A stretch of 64,000 nucleotides of DNA from Azoarcus sp. (GCA_030604735.1 JAUVVG010000007.1:1-64000), one strand, 5' to 3'; positions 52,848 to 63,213 are shown, counted from the stretch's first letter. The notes: generated by a model from the sequence alone, not told the origin. Made by a program: numbers and translations.

Positions 52848-53384
52848 ATGCGCACGACAGCAGCAACTGGCCAGGCTATAGTGTCGAGTCGGTTCTGGAC
52901 CCGCTTCGCCGCCCGCTGCAGCGCATTGGCCGGGCTGTGGTGGATCCTCACCGAGGGGAGCGGCGGCTGGGGCTTTGCGGCCACGGTGATCCCGCTCATC
53001 GCATGGCTCGGCCTGAGGTCCGCGCCCGCCCGGGCTCACCGGATCCGGCCAAGCCGCTTGCCGGTCTTCATCGTCTTCTTCCTGCATCAGTCCTTGCGTG
53101 CCGGCGTCGATGTTGCGGCGCGCACCCTGAAGCCGTCGCTACCCCTGCAACCGGCGCTGCTGCGAGTCCCCGTGGCGCTGCCAGCCGGTGCGCCGACCTG
53201 GTGGTTGATGCTGATCATCAGCCTGCTGCCCGGTACCTTGAGCGTGCGCCTGGAAGGGCGGATGCTGGAGTTCCACTGCCTGGACGACAGACTGGCCGTC
53301 GAGCGCGACCTGCGCCACACCGAAGCCCGGATCGCCGACCTCTTCGGCTGCGACCGCAAGCGGCCAGGAGTGTCTGCACCATGA
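52848..53384 (+). CDS. mrpE: Mrp-type antiporter subunit E
   Basis: The first gene of a nine-gene operon encodes 178 residues. Two or three hydrophobic segments are followed by the family region RLPVFIVFFLHQSLRAGVDVAARTL and WWLMLIISLLPGTLSVRLEGRMLEFHCLDD, characteristic of MrpE/MnhE/MbhA. The ATG at 52848 has GGGGGGAG upstream, unlike the earlier in-frame ATG. The stop overlaps the mrpF start (ATGA). MrpE is an accessory membrane subunit needed for complex assembly or stability. Confidence 0.9.
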   Translation: MRTTAATGQAIVSSRFWTRFAARCSALAGLWWILTEGSGGWGFAATVIPLIAWLGLRSAPARAHRIRPSRLPVFIVFFLHQSLRAGVDVAARTLKPSLPLQPALLRVPVALPAGAPTWWLMLIISLLPGTLSVRLEGRMLEFHCLDDRLAVERDLRHTEARIADLFGCDRKRPGVSAP

Positions 53385-53785
53385 CGACCGCGCTCGACCT
53401 GCTGCTGCTCGCACTGCTGCTCTCGCTGATCGTCGGGCTCGGCCGGGTCTGGCGTGGCCCGGGTTTCGCCGACCGGATGCTGGCCGCCCAGTTGCTCGGC
53501 ACGACCGGGGTCGCGATGCTGATCGTGCTGGCCGAGCGATTCGCCCAGCCGGCCCTGCGCGATGTCGCGCTGGTGCTCGCGCTGCTGGCGCTGCTCGCGG
53601 TCCTGGCCTTTGTCGCCCGGGTGTGGGACCCGGACGATGCGGTCGAGCCCACCGCATCGGCGGATGGCGCCGGCAGCACTGGACTCGTCGGAGAGCCTGG
53701 CGCGGCCGCATCAGGCAGCGACGGCCCGTCGTCGGGTGATCACCGCCCGCGCCAATCGAATGGAGTCGGAGACGACCATGGCTGA
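53381..53785 (+). CDS. mrpF: Mrp-type antiporter subunit F
   Basis: The 134-residue protein has three hydrophobic helices (about 5-25, 35-55 and 60-82) with VGLGRVWRGPGFADRMLAAQLLGTTGVAML, typical of MrpF/MnhF/MbhB. It differs from the family in carrying a hydrophilic Ser/Gly-rich tail of about 45 residues (normal length is near 90). The tail reads over the start of mrpG (8-bp overlap). The ATG overlaps the mrpE stop. Confidence 0.9.
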   Translation: MTTALDLLLLALLLSLIVGLGRVWRGPGFADRMLAAQLLGTTGVAMLIVLAERFAQPALRDVALVLALLALLAVLAFVARVWDPDDAVEPTASADGAGSTGLVGEPGAAASGSDGPSSGDHRPRQSNGVGDDHG

Positions 53786-54140
53786 TTCGATCATGGACGG
53801 GGTCCGCCTGCTGCTGATCACGGCCGGTGTCGCCTTTTTCATCATCGGCTCGATCGGCCTGATCCGTTTTCCGGATGTGTATACCCGCATCCATGCGCTG
53901 ACCAAGGCGGACAACCTCGGACTGGGCCTGATCGTGATCGGCCTGCTGCTCGGGGCCGGTTCGCTCGCGACCAGCGCCAAGCTGGTGTTGATCTGGCTGC
54001 TCACGCTGGTCGCGTCGGCCAGTGCCGGCTACCTGGTCGCCCGGGCGGCACGGCGACGCGGGGTGAAGCCCTGGCAAGCCAAGGACACCCCTCCCGCCAA
54101 GGGCGACGACACGCCGCCACCGCAATCGGGAGGGCATTGA
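53778..54140 (+). CDS. mrpG: Mrp-type antiporter subunit G
   Basis: The 120-residue protein has three hydrophobic helices and the MrpG signature GSIGLIRFPDVYTRIHALTKADNLGLGLI. The C-terminal tail is polar and proline-rich. MrpG/MnhG/MbhC is a small membrane subunit at the E-F-G end of the complex. It overlaps its neighbours at both ends (TGATG at the DUF4040 gene), showing tight coupling. Confidence 0.92.
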   Translation: MADSIMDGVRLLLITAGVAFFIIGSIGLIRFPDVYTRIHALTKADNLGLGLIVIGLLLGAGSLATSAKLVLIWLLTLVASASAGYLVARAARRRGVKPWQAKDTPPAKGDDTPPPQSGGH

Positions 54141-54439
54141 TGGGCTGGCTGGATCTGCTGCTCGGGCTGACACTGGTCACCACCGCCGGCCTCGCGCTGG
54201 CATCGCGCGATCTCTTTCGCGCGGTGGTGATGTTCATCGTGTTCGGCCTGCTGATGGCGCTGGTGTGGGTACGCCTGCAGGCACCGGACATCGCCTTGGC
54301 CGAGGCAGCGATCGGCGCCGGGCTGACCGGCGTCTTGCTGCTCGACACATTGGGCTATCTGAAAAGGCGTTTCGAACCGACCGGCACCAACGAGCGTCGG
54401 CCTACGCCCACCACCGAAGGGCGAGGAGACGCGCGATGA
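54140..54439 (+). CDS. DUF4040/MbhD-type antiporter subunit (stand-alone MrpA C-terminal piece)
   Basis: The 99-residue protein has three hydrophobic helices and the segment ALVWVRLQAPDIALAEAAIGAGLTGVLLLDTL, the hallmark of MbhD and of the corresponding C-terminal region of MrpA. In Mrp antiporters of Bacillus or Staphylococcus this piece is fused to the large MrpA subunit; here, as in archaeal Mbh complexes, it is separate. GGAGG precedes the ATG at 54140. It also overlaps the next gene by 4 bp. Confidence 0.87.
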   Translation: MGWLDLLLGLTLVTTAGLALASRDLFRAVVMFIVFGLLMALVWVRLQAPDIALAEAAIGAGLTGVLLLDTLGYLKRRFEPTGTNERRPTPTTEGRGDAR

Positions 54440-55140
54440 GCCGCGTCATCGTCGCTGCGATCGCAAGCCTGATCATCACCATCGCGCTCGCCCTGGCCGT
54501 GCTGGAACGCCCCACGCCCACCCTGTCCCTGCCGAACCTCGCCTCAACTGCGATTACTCCGGGCGAGGCTGGCGTCCTGCACCCGATCACCGCCGTCCTG
54601 CTCGAGTTCCGCAGCATCGACACCTTGCTCGAAATCGCAGTGCTACTGGTCGCGGTGGTGGTCGCGCTGGCTTTGCGCGAAGCCCAACCGGACGGTGCCG
54701 ACCGGATGGGGCTGGACAATCCGCTGCTGCATGCGGTGGTCAAGCTGCTGTTACCGTTGATGCTGCTGGTCGCCGCCTACCTGCTGTGGGCCGGCAGTAC
54801 CCGTCCCGGGGGTGCCTTCCAGGCCGGTGCAGTGCTGGCCGGATGCGGGGTGCTCCTGCGTCTGGCCGGTACGTCCTTGCACGGACTCGAGCGACCACGA
54901 TGGCTGCAGGGGGGACGGGTGCTCGGTCTGCTCGTGTTCGTATCGGTCGGGATCCCTCCAATGCTGGCCGGGCGGGCCTTTCTCGATTATCCGGCCGACC
55001 TCGCCGGCGGATTGATCCTGTTGATAGAAGCCGCACTGACCCTGTCGATCGCACTGGCGCTGCTGAGCCTGTTCCGGCTCGCCCCGCCCCAATCGGACAG
55101 TCCGGCCTTTCCCGATCGTCGCAAACGGAGGCGCGCATGA
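54436..55140 (+). CDS. mrpB: MrpB-type antiporter subunit (MbhE+MbhF fusion)
   Basis: The 234-residue protein joins an MbhE-like N-terminal part (one helix, then an EAGVLHPITAVLLEFRSIDTLLEIAVLLVAVV segment) to an MrpB/MbhF-like domain (LLLPLMLLVAAYLLWAGSTRPGGAFQAGAVLAGCGVLLRL). The G-x-F-Q-A-G-A motif is the MrpB signature. MrpB is a membrane subunit next to the MbhD-like protein. The ATG overlaps the previous stop and the TGA overlaps mrpC. Confidence 0.88.
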   Translation: MSRVIVAAIASLIITIALALAVLERPTPTLSLPNLASTAITPGEAGVLHPITAVLLEFRSIDTLLEIAVLLVAVVVALALREAQPDGADRMGLDNPLLHAVVKLLLPLMLLVAAYLLWAGSTRPGGAFQAGAVLAGCGVLLRLAGTSLHGLERPRWLQGGRVLGLLVFVSVGIPPMLAGRAFLDYPADLAGGLILLIEAALTLSIALALLSLFRLAPPQSDSPAFPDRRKRRRA

Positions 55141-55433
55141 GCACCGACCTCTTCTTCGCCTGGATCGGCGTCGCGCTGTGCGGACTGGGCCTGTTCGGCT
55201 TCATCGTCCACCACCACCTGATGCGCCGCCTGCTCGCCTTCAACATCATGGGCAGCGGCAGCTTCCTGCTGCTGGTCGGACTGGCGCAGGACGGACGCGG
55301 TCCGGATCCGGTACCGCAGGCACTGGTGCTGACCGGCATCGTGATCGCGGTCGCCTCGACCGCGCTGGCGCTGGTGGTGTTGCGCCGCTGGTACCGTGTC
55401 AGCGGCGAGAGCAGCCTGCCGGAGGACGTGTGA
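55137..55433 (+). CDS. mrpC: Mrp-type antiporter subunit C (NuoK-like)
   Basis: The 98-residue protein has three helices and is homologous to complex I subunit NuoK: FIVHHHLMRRLLAFNIMGSGSFLLLVGLA and PQALVLTGIVIAVASTALALVVL. The latter TALVLTxIVIxxAxxAxALxL motif is standard for MrpC. MrpC lies between the large proton-channel subunits and the small ones. It overlaps both neighbours by 4 bp. Confidence 0.92.
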   Translation: MSTDLFFAWIGVALCGLGLFGFIVHHHLMRRLLAFNIMGSGSFLLLVGLAQDGRGPDPVPQALVLTGIVIAVASTALALVVLRRWYRVSGESSLPEDV

Positions 55434-56896
55434 GCGGCGGTGAGGCCTTGTCCTGGCTGCTCGTCGTGCCACTGCTGGCGGCGATCGCGACCCTGCTCGC
55501 GCCGGGCCGTTGGCGAGGGTGGGGCAGCCTGGCCGCGCTGCCCTTGCTGTGGCTGGCGTTCACGCCGGTGCTGGCCGCCTTCCTGCATCAGGGCACGCTG
55601 ACGACTCCGCTTGGCGGCTGGTCACCCCCACTCGGGATCGCGCTCATCGGCGACGGCCTCGCGCTCGGCCTGGTCGGGCTCACGCTGGGGGTGTTCTCGC
55701 TGTGCGCGCTCTTCGCCGCGGCCGACCCCGACCCGGAGGATCACAGCCACCTGTGGCCGCTGGCCTGGTTCCTGATCGCAGCGCTGAACGGCATCTGGCT
55801 GTCCGGCGACGTATTCAACCTGTATGTCGGACTGGAGCTGCTCGGCCTCGCCGCGGTGGGGCTGGTCGCGCTCAAGGGCAGCGCCGAAGCGCTGGCGGCG
55901 GCGATGCGCTACCTGCTCGCGGCGCTGCTCGGTTCGCTCGCCTACCTGATCGGCGTCGCACTGCTGTACGCCGCGGCCGGCAGCCTCGCGCTGGCCGACC
56001 TGGCGCAGCTCGACGGCGGCGACACCACGGTACGGGTCGCGCTGGCACTGATGGCGGTCGGGCTGATGCTCAAGACCGCCCTGTTTCCGCTGCATGGCTG
56101 GCTGCCGGCCGCCCACGGCGGGGCGCTGCCGGCGGTCAGCGCGCTGTTGTCGGCGCTGGTGGTCAAGGCCTCGTTCATCATCCTGTTGCGGCTGTGGCTG
56201 GCCCTGGATGCCGACCCGCTCGCGGTGGTCGCGGCGCAGGCTATCGGCTTGCTCGGCGCTGGCGCGGTGTTCTGGGGCGGCTGGATGGCATGGCGTCAGG
56301 CCCGGCTCAAGTACCTGGTCGCCTACTCGACGGTCGCGCAGATCGGCTACCTGTTCCTGTTCTTTCCGCTGATCACCGGTACCGGTACGGACGCCGCCCG
56401 GCTCGCCTGGGACGGTACGCTGCTGATGCTGTTCGCCCACGCGCTGGCCAAGGCCGGGATGTTTCTCGCCGCCGGCAACCTGGTCCGTGCGGTCGGCAGC
56501 GCGCAGATCGCCGACCTCGCCGGGGTCGGGCGTTTCCGCCCGCTGTCGCTGCTGAGCTTCGGCATCGCCGGCGTCAGCATCATGGGGCTGCCGCCCAGTG
56601 GCGGCTTCACCGCCAAATGGCTGCTGCTGCAAAGTGCGCTGGCCAGCGGGCAATGGCCGTGGCTGATCGTCTTGATGGGCGGCGGGCTGCTCAGCGCGGT
56701 CTATGTATTCAAGGTCTTGCGCCATGCCTTCGTCGAGGGCCCGACACGGGACACCTTTCGCTCGCCGCCGACCGCGGCCGAACTGGCGGCGCTGACCTTG
56801 GCGCTTTCCAGCCTGGTGCTGGGTGTGGCTGCCCATGGCTTGCTCGCGCTGATGCGTCCGGATGCCTTGTCCGCCGTCCTGGAGGGGGCGGGATGA
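55430..56896 (+). CDS. mrpD: MrpD-like proton-channel subunit 1
   Basis: The 488-residue protein has about 14 membrane helices and belongs to the NuoL/M/N family of antiporter-like subunits. Glu136 in FNLYVGLELLGL is the conserved carboxylate, and the lysine in LMLKTALFPLHGWLPAAHGGALPAVSALLSALVVKAS with its downstream partner provides the basic residues. It starts at a GTG overlapping the mrpC stop (GTGA). Two more genes of this family follow, so this is the first of three channel subunits. Confidence 0.9.
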   Translation: MSGGEALSWLLVVPLLAAIATLLAPGRWRGWGSLAALPLLWLAFTPVLAAFLHQGTLTTPLGGWSPPLGIALIGDGLALGLVGLTLGVFSLCALFAAADPDPEDHSHLWPLAWFLIAALNGIWLSGDVFNLYVGLELLGLAAVGLVALKGSAEALAAAMRYLLAALLGSLAYLIGVALLYAAAGSLALADLAQLDGGDTTVRVALALMAVGLMLKTALFPLHGWLPAAHGGALPAVSALLSALVVKASFIILLRLWLALDADPLAVVAAQAIGLLGAGAVFWGGWMAWRQARLKYLVAYSTVAQIGYLFLFFPLITGTGTDAARLAWDGTLLMLFAHALAKAGMFLAAGNLVRAVGSAQIADLAGVGRFRPLSLLSFGIAGVSIMGLPPSGGFTAKWLLLQSALASGQWPWLIVLMGGGLLSAVYVFKVLRHAFVEGPTRDTFRSPPTAAELAALTLALSSLVLGVAAHGLLALMRPDALSAVLEGAG

Positions 56897-58401
56897 GCGG
56901 CTGGAGCCCGGTCAACGCCTGGCTGCCGCTGATCGTGGTCGGCACCTCGCTGGTCGCCGCGGCCGGCATCTTCCTGCTCAAGGAACACCGCCACGGCCTG
57001 CGCACCGTGTTCAACCTGAGCGCGGCGGTGATCAAGCTCGGGCTGGTGATCTGGATGGCGCTCGGCGTGCTCGACGAGGTCGCGTTCGAGACCCGCTATG
57101 TGCTGGTCGATGGGGTCAGCTTCATCCTTCGGGCCGATCCGCTCGGCATCATGTTCACTGGCCTGTCCTCGCTGCTGTGGTTGTTCACGACCATCTACGC
57201 GATCGGTTACCTGGAGGACGCCCCCAACCGCAGTCGGTTCTTCGGCTTCTTCAGCCTGTGCGTCGCGAGCACGGTCGGCATCGCGCTGGCTGGCAACCTG
57301 TTTACCTTCTTCCTGTTCTACGAGCTGCTGACGCTGTCCACCTACCCGTTGGTCGTGCACCGCGGCACCGAGAAGGCGATGCGTGCCGGCAAGGTTTACT
57401 TGGCCTACACGCTGGGCGGCGGCGCGGTGCTGTTGCTCGGCGTCGCCGGCCTGCATGCGCTGGTCGGCGAAATCGAGTTCGCTGCCGGCGCCGGACTGCG
57501 TGATCTCGACACGGCTTTGAACCCGGTGCTGACGCTGATCTTCGTGCTGCTCGTGATCGGACTCGGGGTCAAGGCCGCGCTGCTGCCCCTTCATGGCTGG
57601 TTGCCGACCGCGATGGTCGCGCCGGCACCGGTCAGCGCCTTGTTGCACGCGGTCGCGGTGGTCAAGGCCGGCGCCTTCGGCATCGTACGGGTGGTCTACG
57701 ACGTGTTCGGCATCGAGTTCACCTGGCAGCTCGGCCTGCTCCAACCGCTGGCCTGGCTGGCCTGTGCGACCATTTTGTACGGCTCGATCCGGGCCTTGTG
57801 GCAGACCGACCTGAAGCGTCGGCTCGCCTACTCCACCATCAGCCAGGTGTCCTACATCGTGCTCGGCACCGCGCTGTTCGGTCCGGTCGGCACGGTCGGC
57901 GGACTGGTCCATCTCCTCCATCAGGGGCTGATGAAGATCACGCTGTTCTTCTGCGCCGGCAACTACGCCGAGACCCTGGGGGTGCACCGGATCGACGAAC
58001 TCGACGGCACCGGCCGCCGCATGCCGGCGACCAGCGTGGCCTTCACGCTCGGCGCCTTCGGCATGATCGGCGTGCCGCCGCTGGCCGGCTTCGTGACCAA
58101 GTGGTACCTGGGCATCGGCGCGCTCGACACCGGCATGGCCTGGGTGATCGCGGTGCTGGTCGCAAGCAGCCTGCTCAATGCGGCCTACTTCCTGCCCATC
58201 CTGCACCGGATCTGGTTCCGCCCGCAGCGCGCGCCGTGGCCGGACGAACATTTCCGCGACTGCCGCGACACCCATCCTTGGCTGCTGCTGCCGACGCTCG
58301 CGACCGCGACCTTCAGCCTCGCCGCCGGGCTGCTGGCCGGCATGCCGTTCTCGCCGCTGTACTGGGCCGAGGTCGTGGTGCTCAGGGAGTACCTGCCATG
58401 A
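56893..58401 (+). CDS. MrpD-like proton-channel subunit 2
   Basis: The 502-residue protein also belongs to the NuoL/M/N family, with about 14 helices. Glu144 in FLFYELLTLSTYPLVVH matches the position of the essential glutamate in NuoM, and VKAALLPLHGWLPTAMVAPAPVSALLHAVAVVKAG carries the conserved lysines. GGAGGGGGCGGG precedes the ATG, which overlaps the previous stop. Its resemblance to NuoM/MbhH-type subunits is stronger than to MrpA. Confidence 0.9.
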   Translation: MSGWSPVNAWLPLIVVGTSLVAAAGIFLLKEHRHGLRTVFNLSAAVIKLGLVIWMALGVLDEVAFETRYVLVDGVSFILRADPLGIMFTGLSSLLWLFTTIYAIGYLEDAPNRSRFFGFFSLCVASTVGIALAGNLFTFFLFYELLTLSTYPLVVHRGTEKAMRAGKVYLAYTLGGGAVLLLGVAGLHALVGEIEFAAGAGLRDLDTALNPVLTLIFVLLVIGLGVKAALLPLHGWLPTAMVAPAPVSALLHAVAVVKAGAFGIVRVVYDVFGIEFTWQLGLLQPLAWLACATILYGSIRALWQTDLKRRLAYSTISQVSYIVLGTALFGPVGTVGGLVHLLHQGLMKITLFFCAGNYAETLGVHRIDELDGTGRRMPATSVAFTLGAFGMIGVPPLAGFVTKWYLGIGALDTGMAWVIAVLVASSLLNAAYFLPILHRIWFRPQRAPWPDEHFRDCRDTHPWLLLPTLATATFSLAAGLLAGMPFSPLYWAEVVVLREYLP

Positions 58402-58552
58402 TCGATCACAGGCGTGGCGTGCCCACGAACAGAAACCTTCCCGTGGGCCTTGCTCCGGCCGGCCATGGTACGGCGACGCACTCTACCGAACACGCTGGCC
58501 GCGCGATGGGTGGAGAGGGGCGGTCCTACAGGCGGAACAGGTGGGGGGCGCC

Positions 58553-60298
58553 ATGAACACCGCGATCGACGCCTTCGGCCTAGTACTTGCGCCGGCGCTG
58601 CCGCTGATCATGTTGCTCGCCGCCTGCGTGCCGGGCTTCCGCGGCCGGATCGCGTGCTGGCTGCCGTATGCCGCGGTGCCGGCGCTGCTGCTCGCCTTGG
58701 GCGGGCAGACCGACGCGGTGGCGCGACTGGACTGGCTGCTGTTCGGCACGGTGCTGGCGCTGGACGAGCTGAACCGGGTGTTCCTCGCCTTCACCGCGCT
58801 GCTGTGGCTGGGCGCCGGCTGGCATGCGCGCGGCCATCTCGCCGGCGACGCGCGGGCCGACGGCTTCCGCCTGCTGTGGTTCGCGACAATGTCCGGCAAC
58901 TTCGGGCTGATCCTTGCGCAGGATGTGGCGAGCTTTTACGCGGCGTTCGCGTTGATGACCTTCGCCGTCTACGGCCTGGTGATCCACCGTCGCAGCGCCG
59001 AGGCGATCCGGGCCGGCCGGGTCTATCTGGTCATGGCCATTCTCGGCGAGGGCCTGATCCTGAGCGGGCTGTTGCTGGCCGCGGCCGGGAGCGGCGCACC
59101 GCTGATGGCGTTGGTGTCCGATCTCCCCGGGGCGATCGCGGTGTCACCGCGGCGCGACCTGATCATCGCCTGCCTGTTCGCCGGCTTCGGCGTCAAGGCC
59201 GGGCTGCCGCTGCTGCATCTGTGGTTGCCGCTCGCACACCCGGTCGCCCCGGTGCCGGCCAGCGCGGTCCTGTCCGGTGCGATGATCAAGGCCGGCCTGC
59301 TCGGCTGGATGACGACCCTGCCGCTGGGTCTGGTCAGCCTGCCGGGCTGGAGCCTGCTGGTGATGCTGACCGGCTTCGTCGCCGCCTTCGGTGCCGCGCT
59401 GATCGGGGTGAACCAGCGCACACCGAAGACCGTGCTGGCCTACTCCAGCGTCAGCCAGATGGGCTTGATCACGGTCGGCGTCGGTGCTGCCCTGCAAGCG
59501 CCGGAAGCCTGGCCGGTGCTGTCCGCCGCGATCGCGCTGTATGCGCTGCACCACGGACTGGCCAAGGGCGCGCTGTTCCTCGGGGTCGGCATCGCCGGCC
59601 AGGCCGGGGGCCGCCTGTCCGGGCCGGGCGCGCGCGGCTTGTGGCTCGCGCTGGCGCTGCCCGGTGTATCGTTGGCCGGCCCGATGGTGAGCGGAATGGC
59701 GGCCAAGACCAGCCTCAAGGCCGCCTTCGAGGCCGGGATGCAGTTGCCGGCCTGGTGGGCCCACCTGCCGATGCTAATGGGGCTGGCCGCGATCGGCACC
59801 ACCACGCTGATCGCACGCCACCTCTGGTTGTTGCGCGACATGAAACCAGGCGCAGCCGCGAGCCGCTCGGAGTGGCTGGGCTGGGGCTTCACCCTGGCCG
59901 CCAGCAGCCTCGGCCTGATCCTGCTGCCGTGGTTGCCGGTGCCGACCCCGTGGCCGGAGGCGCTGCGCGCCTTGCCCGACCTGCTCTGGCCGGTGGTCGC
60001 CGGCACCCTGCTCGGCGTGCTGGCCCACCGCTACCTGCGCGCCTGGCCGATTCCGGCTGGCGACGCGCTGGTGCCGATTTCGGCCGCGCTCCGGCAGCTG
60101 CGAATCGCGATGTGCCTGACCCTCCGCGCCCTCCGACGACAGCTACGCCCCCTCGGTCGACGCCTGAGCGCCTGGACCGAAGGCCTTCGGGCGGATGGCG
60201 AACAGGCCTCGCCGCTGGAGCATACCGCACGCCGCGAAGCCGGCTTGATCTTCGCTGTCCTGCTGGCGCTGATGTTGCTGGCCCTGACGATGGGGTGA
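58553..60298 (+). CDS. MrpD-like subunit 3 with altered proton-channel site
   Basis: The 581-residue protein has the same fold, with conserved lysines in FGVKAGLPLLHLWLPLAHPVAPVPASAVLSGAMIKAG. At the place of the conserved glutamate (compare FLFYELLTLS in subunit 2) the sequence is FYAAFALMTF with Ala133, so the carboxylate is missing. A long, basic, partly amphipathic C-terminal stretch (about residues 500-560) connects to a last helix, recalling the lateral helix of NuoL/MrpA-like subunits. A 151-bp gap separates it from subunit 2. GGGGGG precedes the ATG. Confidence 0.88.
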   Translation: MNTAIDAFGLVLAPALPLIMLLAACVPGFRGRIACWLPYAAVPALLLALGGQTDAVARLDWLLFGTVLALDELNRVFLAFTALLWLGAGWHARGHLAGDARADGFRLLWFATMSGNFGLILAQDVASFYAAFALMTFAVYGLVIHRRSAEAIRAGRVYLVMAILGEGLILSGLLLAAAGSGAPLMALVSDLPGAIAVSPRRDLIIACLFAGFGVKAGLPLLHLWLPLAHPVAPVPASAVLSGAMIKAGLLGWMTTLPLGLVSLPGWSLLVMLTGFVAAFGAALIGVNQRTPKTVLAYSSVSQMGLITVGVGAALQAPEAWPVLSAAIALYALHHGLAKGALFLGVGIAGQAGGRLSGPGARGLWLALALPGVSLAGPMVSGMAAKTSLKAAFEAGMQLPAWWAHLPMLMGLAAIGTTTLIARHLWLLRDMKPGAAASRSEWLGWGFTLAASSLGLILLPWLPVPTPWPEALRALPDLLWPVVAGTLLGVLAHRYLRAWPIPAGDALVPISAALRQLRIAMCLTLRALRRQLRPLGRRLSAWTEGLRADGEQASPLEHTARREAGLIFAVLLALMLLALTMG

Positions 60299-60433
60299 AT
60301 CCACACTTGTAAGCCGGTCATTCGCGGAAGACGCTGACTGCCCCCGTCACGAGGGCTTGGTTGCGAGCGTCTGTCCGCCACGCCCGCCAATTTGTGCGTT
60401 TGATCACGCGTCGCGGCGATTCAGCCGCAATTC

Positions 60434-61956
<1,523 letters not shown>

Positions 61957-61960
<4 letters not shown>

Positions 61961-62160
61961 GATGATCCTATGAACCGCTGTTGGACGCGCAGGAGCACGG
62001 TGCTTACGTCTGGCGCATGCGCCGACTTGTTTCGCTCGCGGCGACAGCGGTCCGAGCAGTAGCGGACCTCGTCCCAGACCTTCGCCCACTTGCGCCGCCA
62101 CGCGAAGGGACGGCCACAGACCGCGCAGGGTTTTTCGGGCAGGTGCGGCTTGCGGTGCAT
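61957..62160 (-). CDS. DUF2256 protein, small zinc-finger-like
   Basis: The 67-residue protein has a CxxC...CxxxC cysteine set ([18 protein letters not shown] then [10 protein letters not shown]), as in the DUF2256 family, which binds metal by inference. Genes of this family are commonly next to photolyase/cryptochrome genes, and here the stop overlaps the photolyase start by 4 bp. Function unknown; it may help the Fe-S or flavin protein. Confidence 0.85.
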
Positions 62161-62269
62161 CAGACAGATTCCGGCCAGACAGAACAGGCTACACGCAACG
62201 GCCTGTGGTCGCGCAAACTCAGGTCGCGCTTGAACCAGACGACAAGGCCCGGATTCAAGATCGCGACGA

Positions 62270-62734
62270 TCAGACGACCGTCAGCCCGCCGACCAGGATG
62301 CACAGGCTCGCCACCGTGGTCAGCCCGAAGCGCAGCGGCAGGTACCACGCCGGCAGTTCGGCCCGGCGGGCCAGGATGCGATCCTGCAGGTAGTGGATCC
62401 AGAAGCCGACGATCAGCATCGCCACCGCGGTCAGTGGCTGGAAGGCCATCATGATCAGCGCCGCCCAACCGATCAATGGCGGCATCACGCTCCAGATGAA
62501 GCGGCCGCTACGCTCGGCATCGGACAGGCCATCGACCGTCATTGCGAACGCCCAGTGCAGGGCACCGACGAAACTCAGGATGATCGCGCCATAGGCCATC
62601 AAGGCCTGGGTCCACAGAATCGCCCGACCGCCATCGAGCAGCGCCGCCACGGCCAGCGCGACAAAGGGAATCAGGCCGCCGAGGCCAAGCCAGCGGGCGG
62701 CATCGGGAATGCGGCTGTGTGCATAGGTGTTCAT
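62270..62734 (-). CDS. DUF3429 membrane protein
   Basis: The 154-residue protein has five hydrophobic segments. Features such as [31 protein letters not shown] and [24 protein letters not shown] are typical of DUF3429. The ATG at 62734 has GGAG 6 nt upstream; the frame extends 213 bp further without conservation. It often accompanies Fe-S photolyase and DUF2256 genes; its role is unknown. A link to light or stress response is only inferred from position. Confidence 0.82.
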   Translation of the reverse strand: MNTYAHSRIPDAARWLGLGGLIPFVALAVAALLDGGRAILWTQALMAYGAIILSFVGALHWAFAMTVDGLSDAERSGRFIWSVMPPLIGWAALIMMAFQPLTAVAMLIVGFWIHYLQDRILARRAELPAWYLPLRFGLTTVASLCILVGGLTVV

Positions 62735-62991
62735 CGAAGACTCCATCACTGACGGGGTGGTCGTGTTACGAGCGCTTGAACACGACGAATAGGAAGCTTT
62801 TTGTCCTAGACAATTATCGCCAATGGAGTTCCTCGACGCACCGGGTTTCGTGCACCGAACCTGCGGTTTGTCGTAAGAAAGCGACAGAAGAGCGTCTCCA
62901 AGAACCCTGCGACTCGCCGGTTCAGTCACTGCAAGTAGCGAATCCATAAAGGACCGACTTCCGACAGCGAGGTTTCTCTTAGCGCCCAGAA

Positions 62992-63170
62992 CGGGATTGG
63001 CGGGTTGGCGCTGGGCGACTCAGCCCGAGCGCATGCCGCTGTTGGTGCGCGTAGCGGCCGCTATCCCTGCTGTCTGAGCCCGTAGGGCGAGTTCAGGGAT
63101 CGCAGCCAAGCGCGCCTTACAGCGGCAGCGCGAGGGGCTGTCGGAGCCCGGCGCCAACCCGCCAATCCCG
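62992..63170. repeat. Large palindromic intergenic repeat, copy 2 (inverted relative to copy 1)
   Basis: This 179-bp element has outer arms 62992-63012 and 63150-63170 that are inverted complements at 20 of 21 positions. The 133-bp core 63015-63147 is 96% identical to 7592-7724 in reverse complement, and the internal stems are kept. Outer arm sequence (CGGGATTGGCGGGTTGGCG) differs from that of copy 1 (GCGATCCGGGCGGGGGG). It sits in the 479-bp gap between the DUF3429 and EamA genes; the left part of the gap (62735-62991) shows nothing else recognisable. Confidence 0.85.
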
Positions 63171-63213
63171 GGCACACCGGCCGAACCCCGGGACGATGCG
63201 CCCCCAAACCGTC

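Noticed and set aside
58402-58552. Small gene between the second and third MrpD-like genes
   Set aside because: Short frames are present but without ribosome binding site or recognisable features; it looks like untranslated linker.
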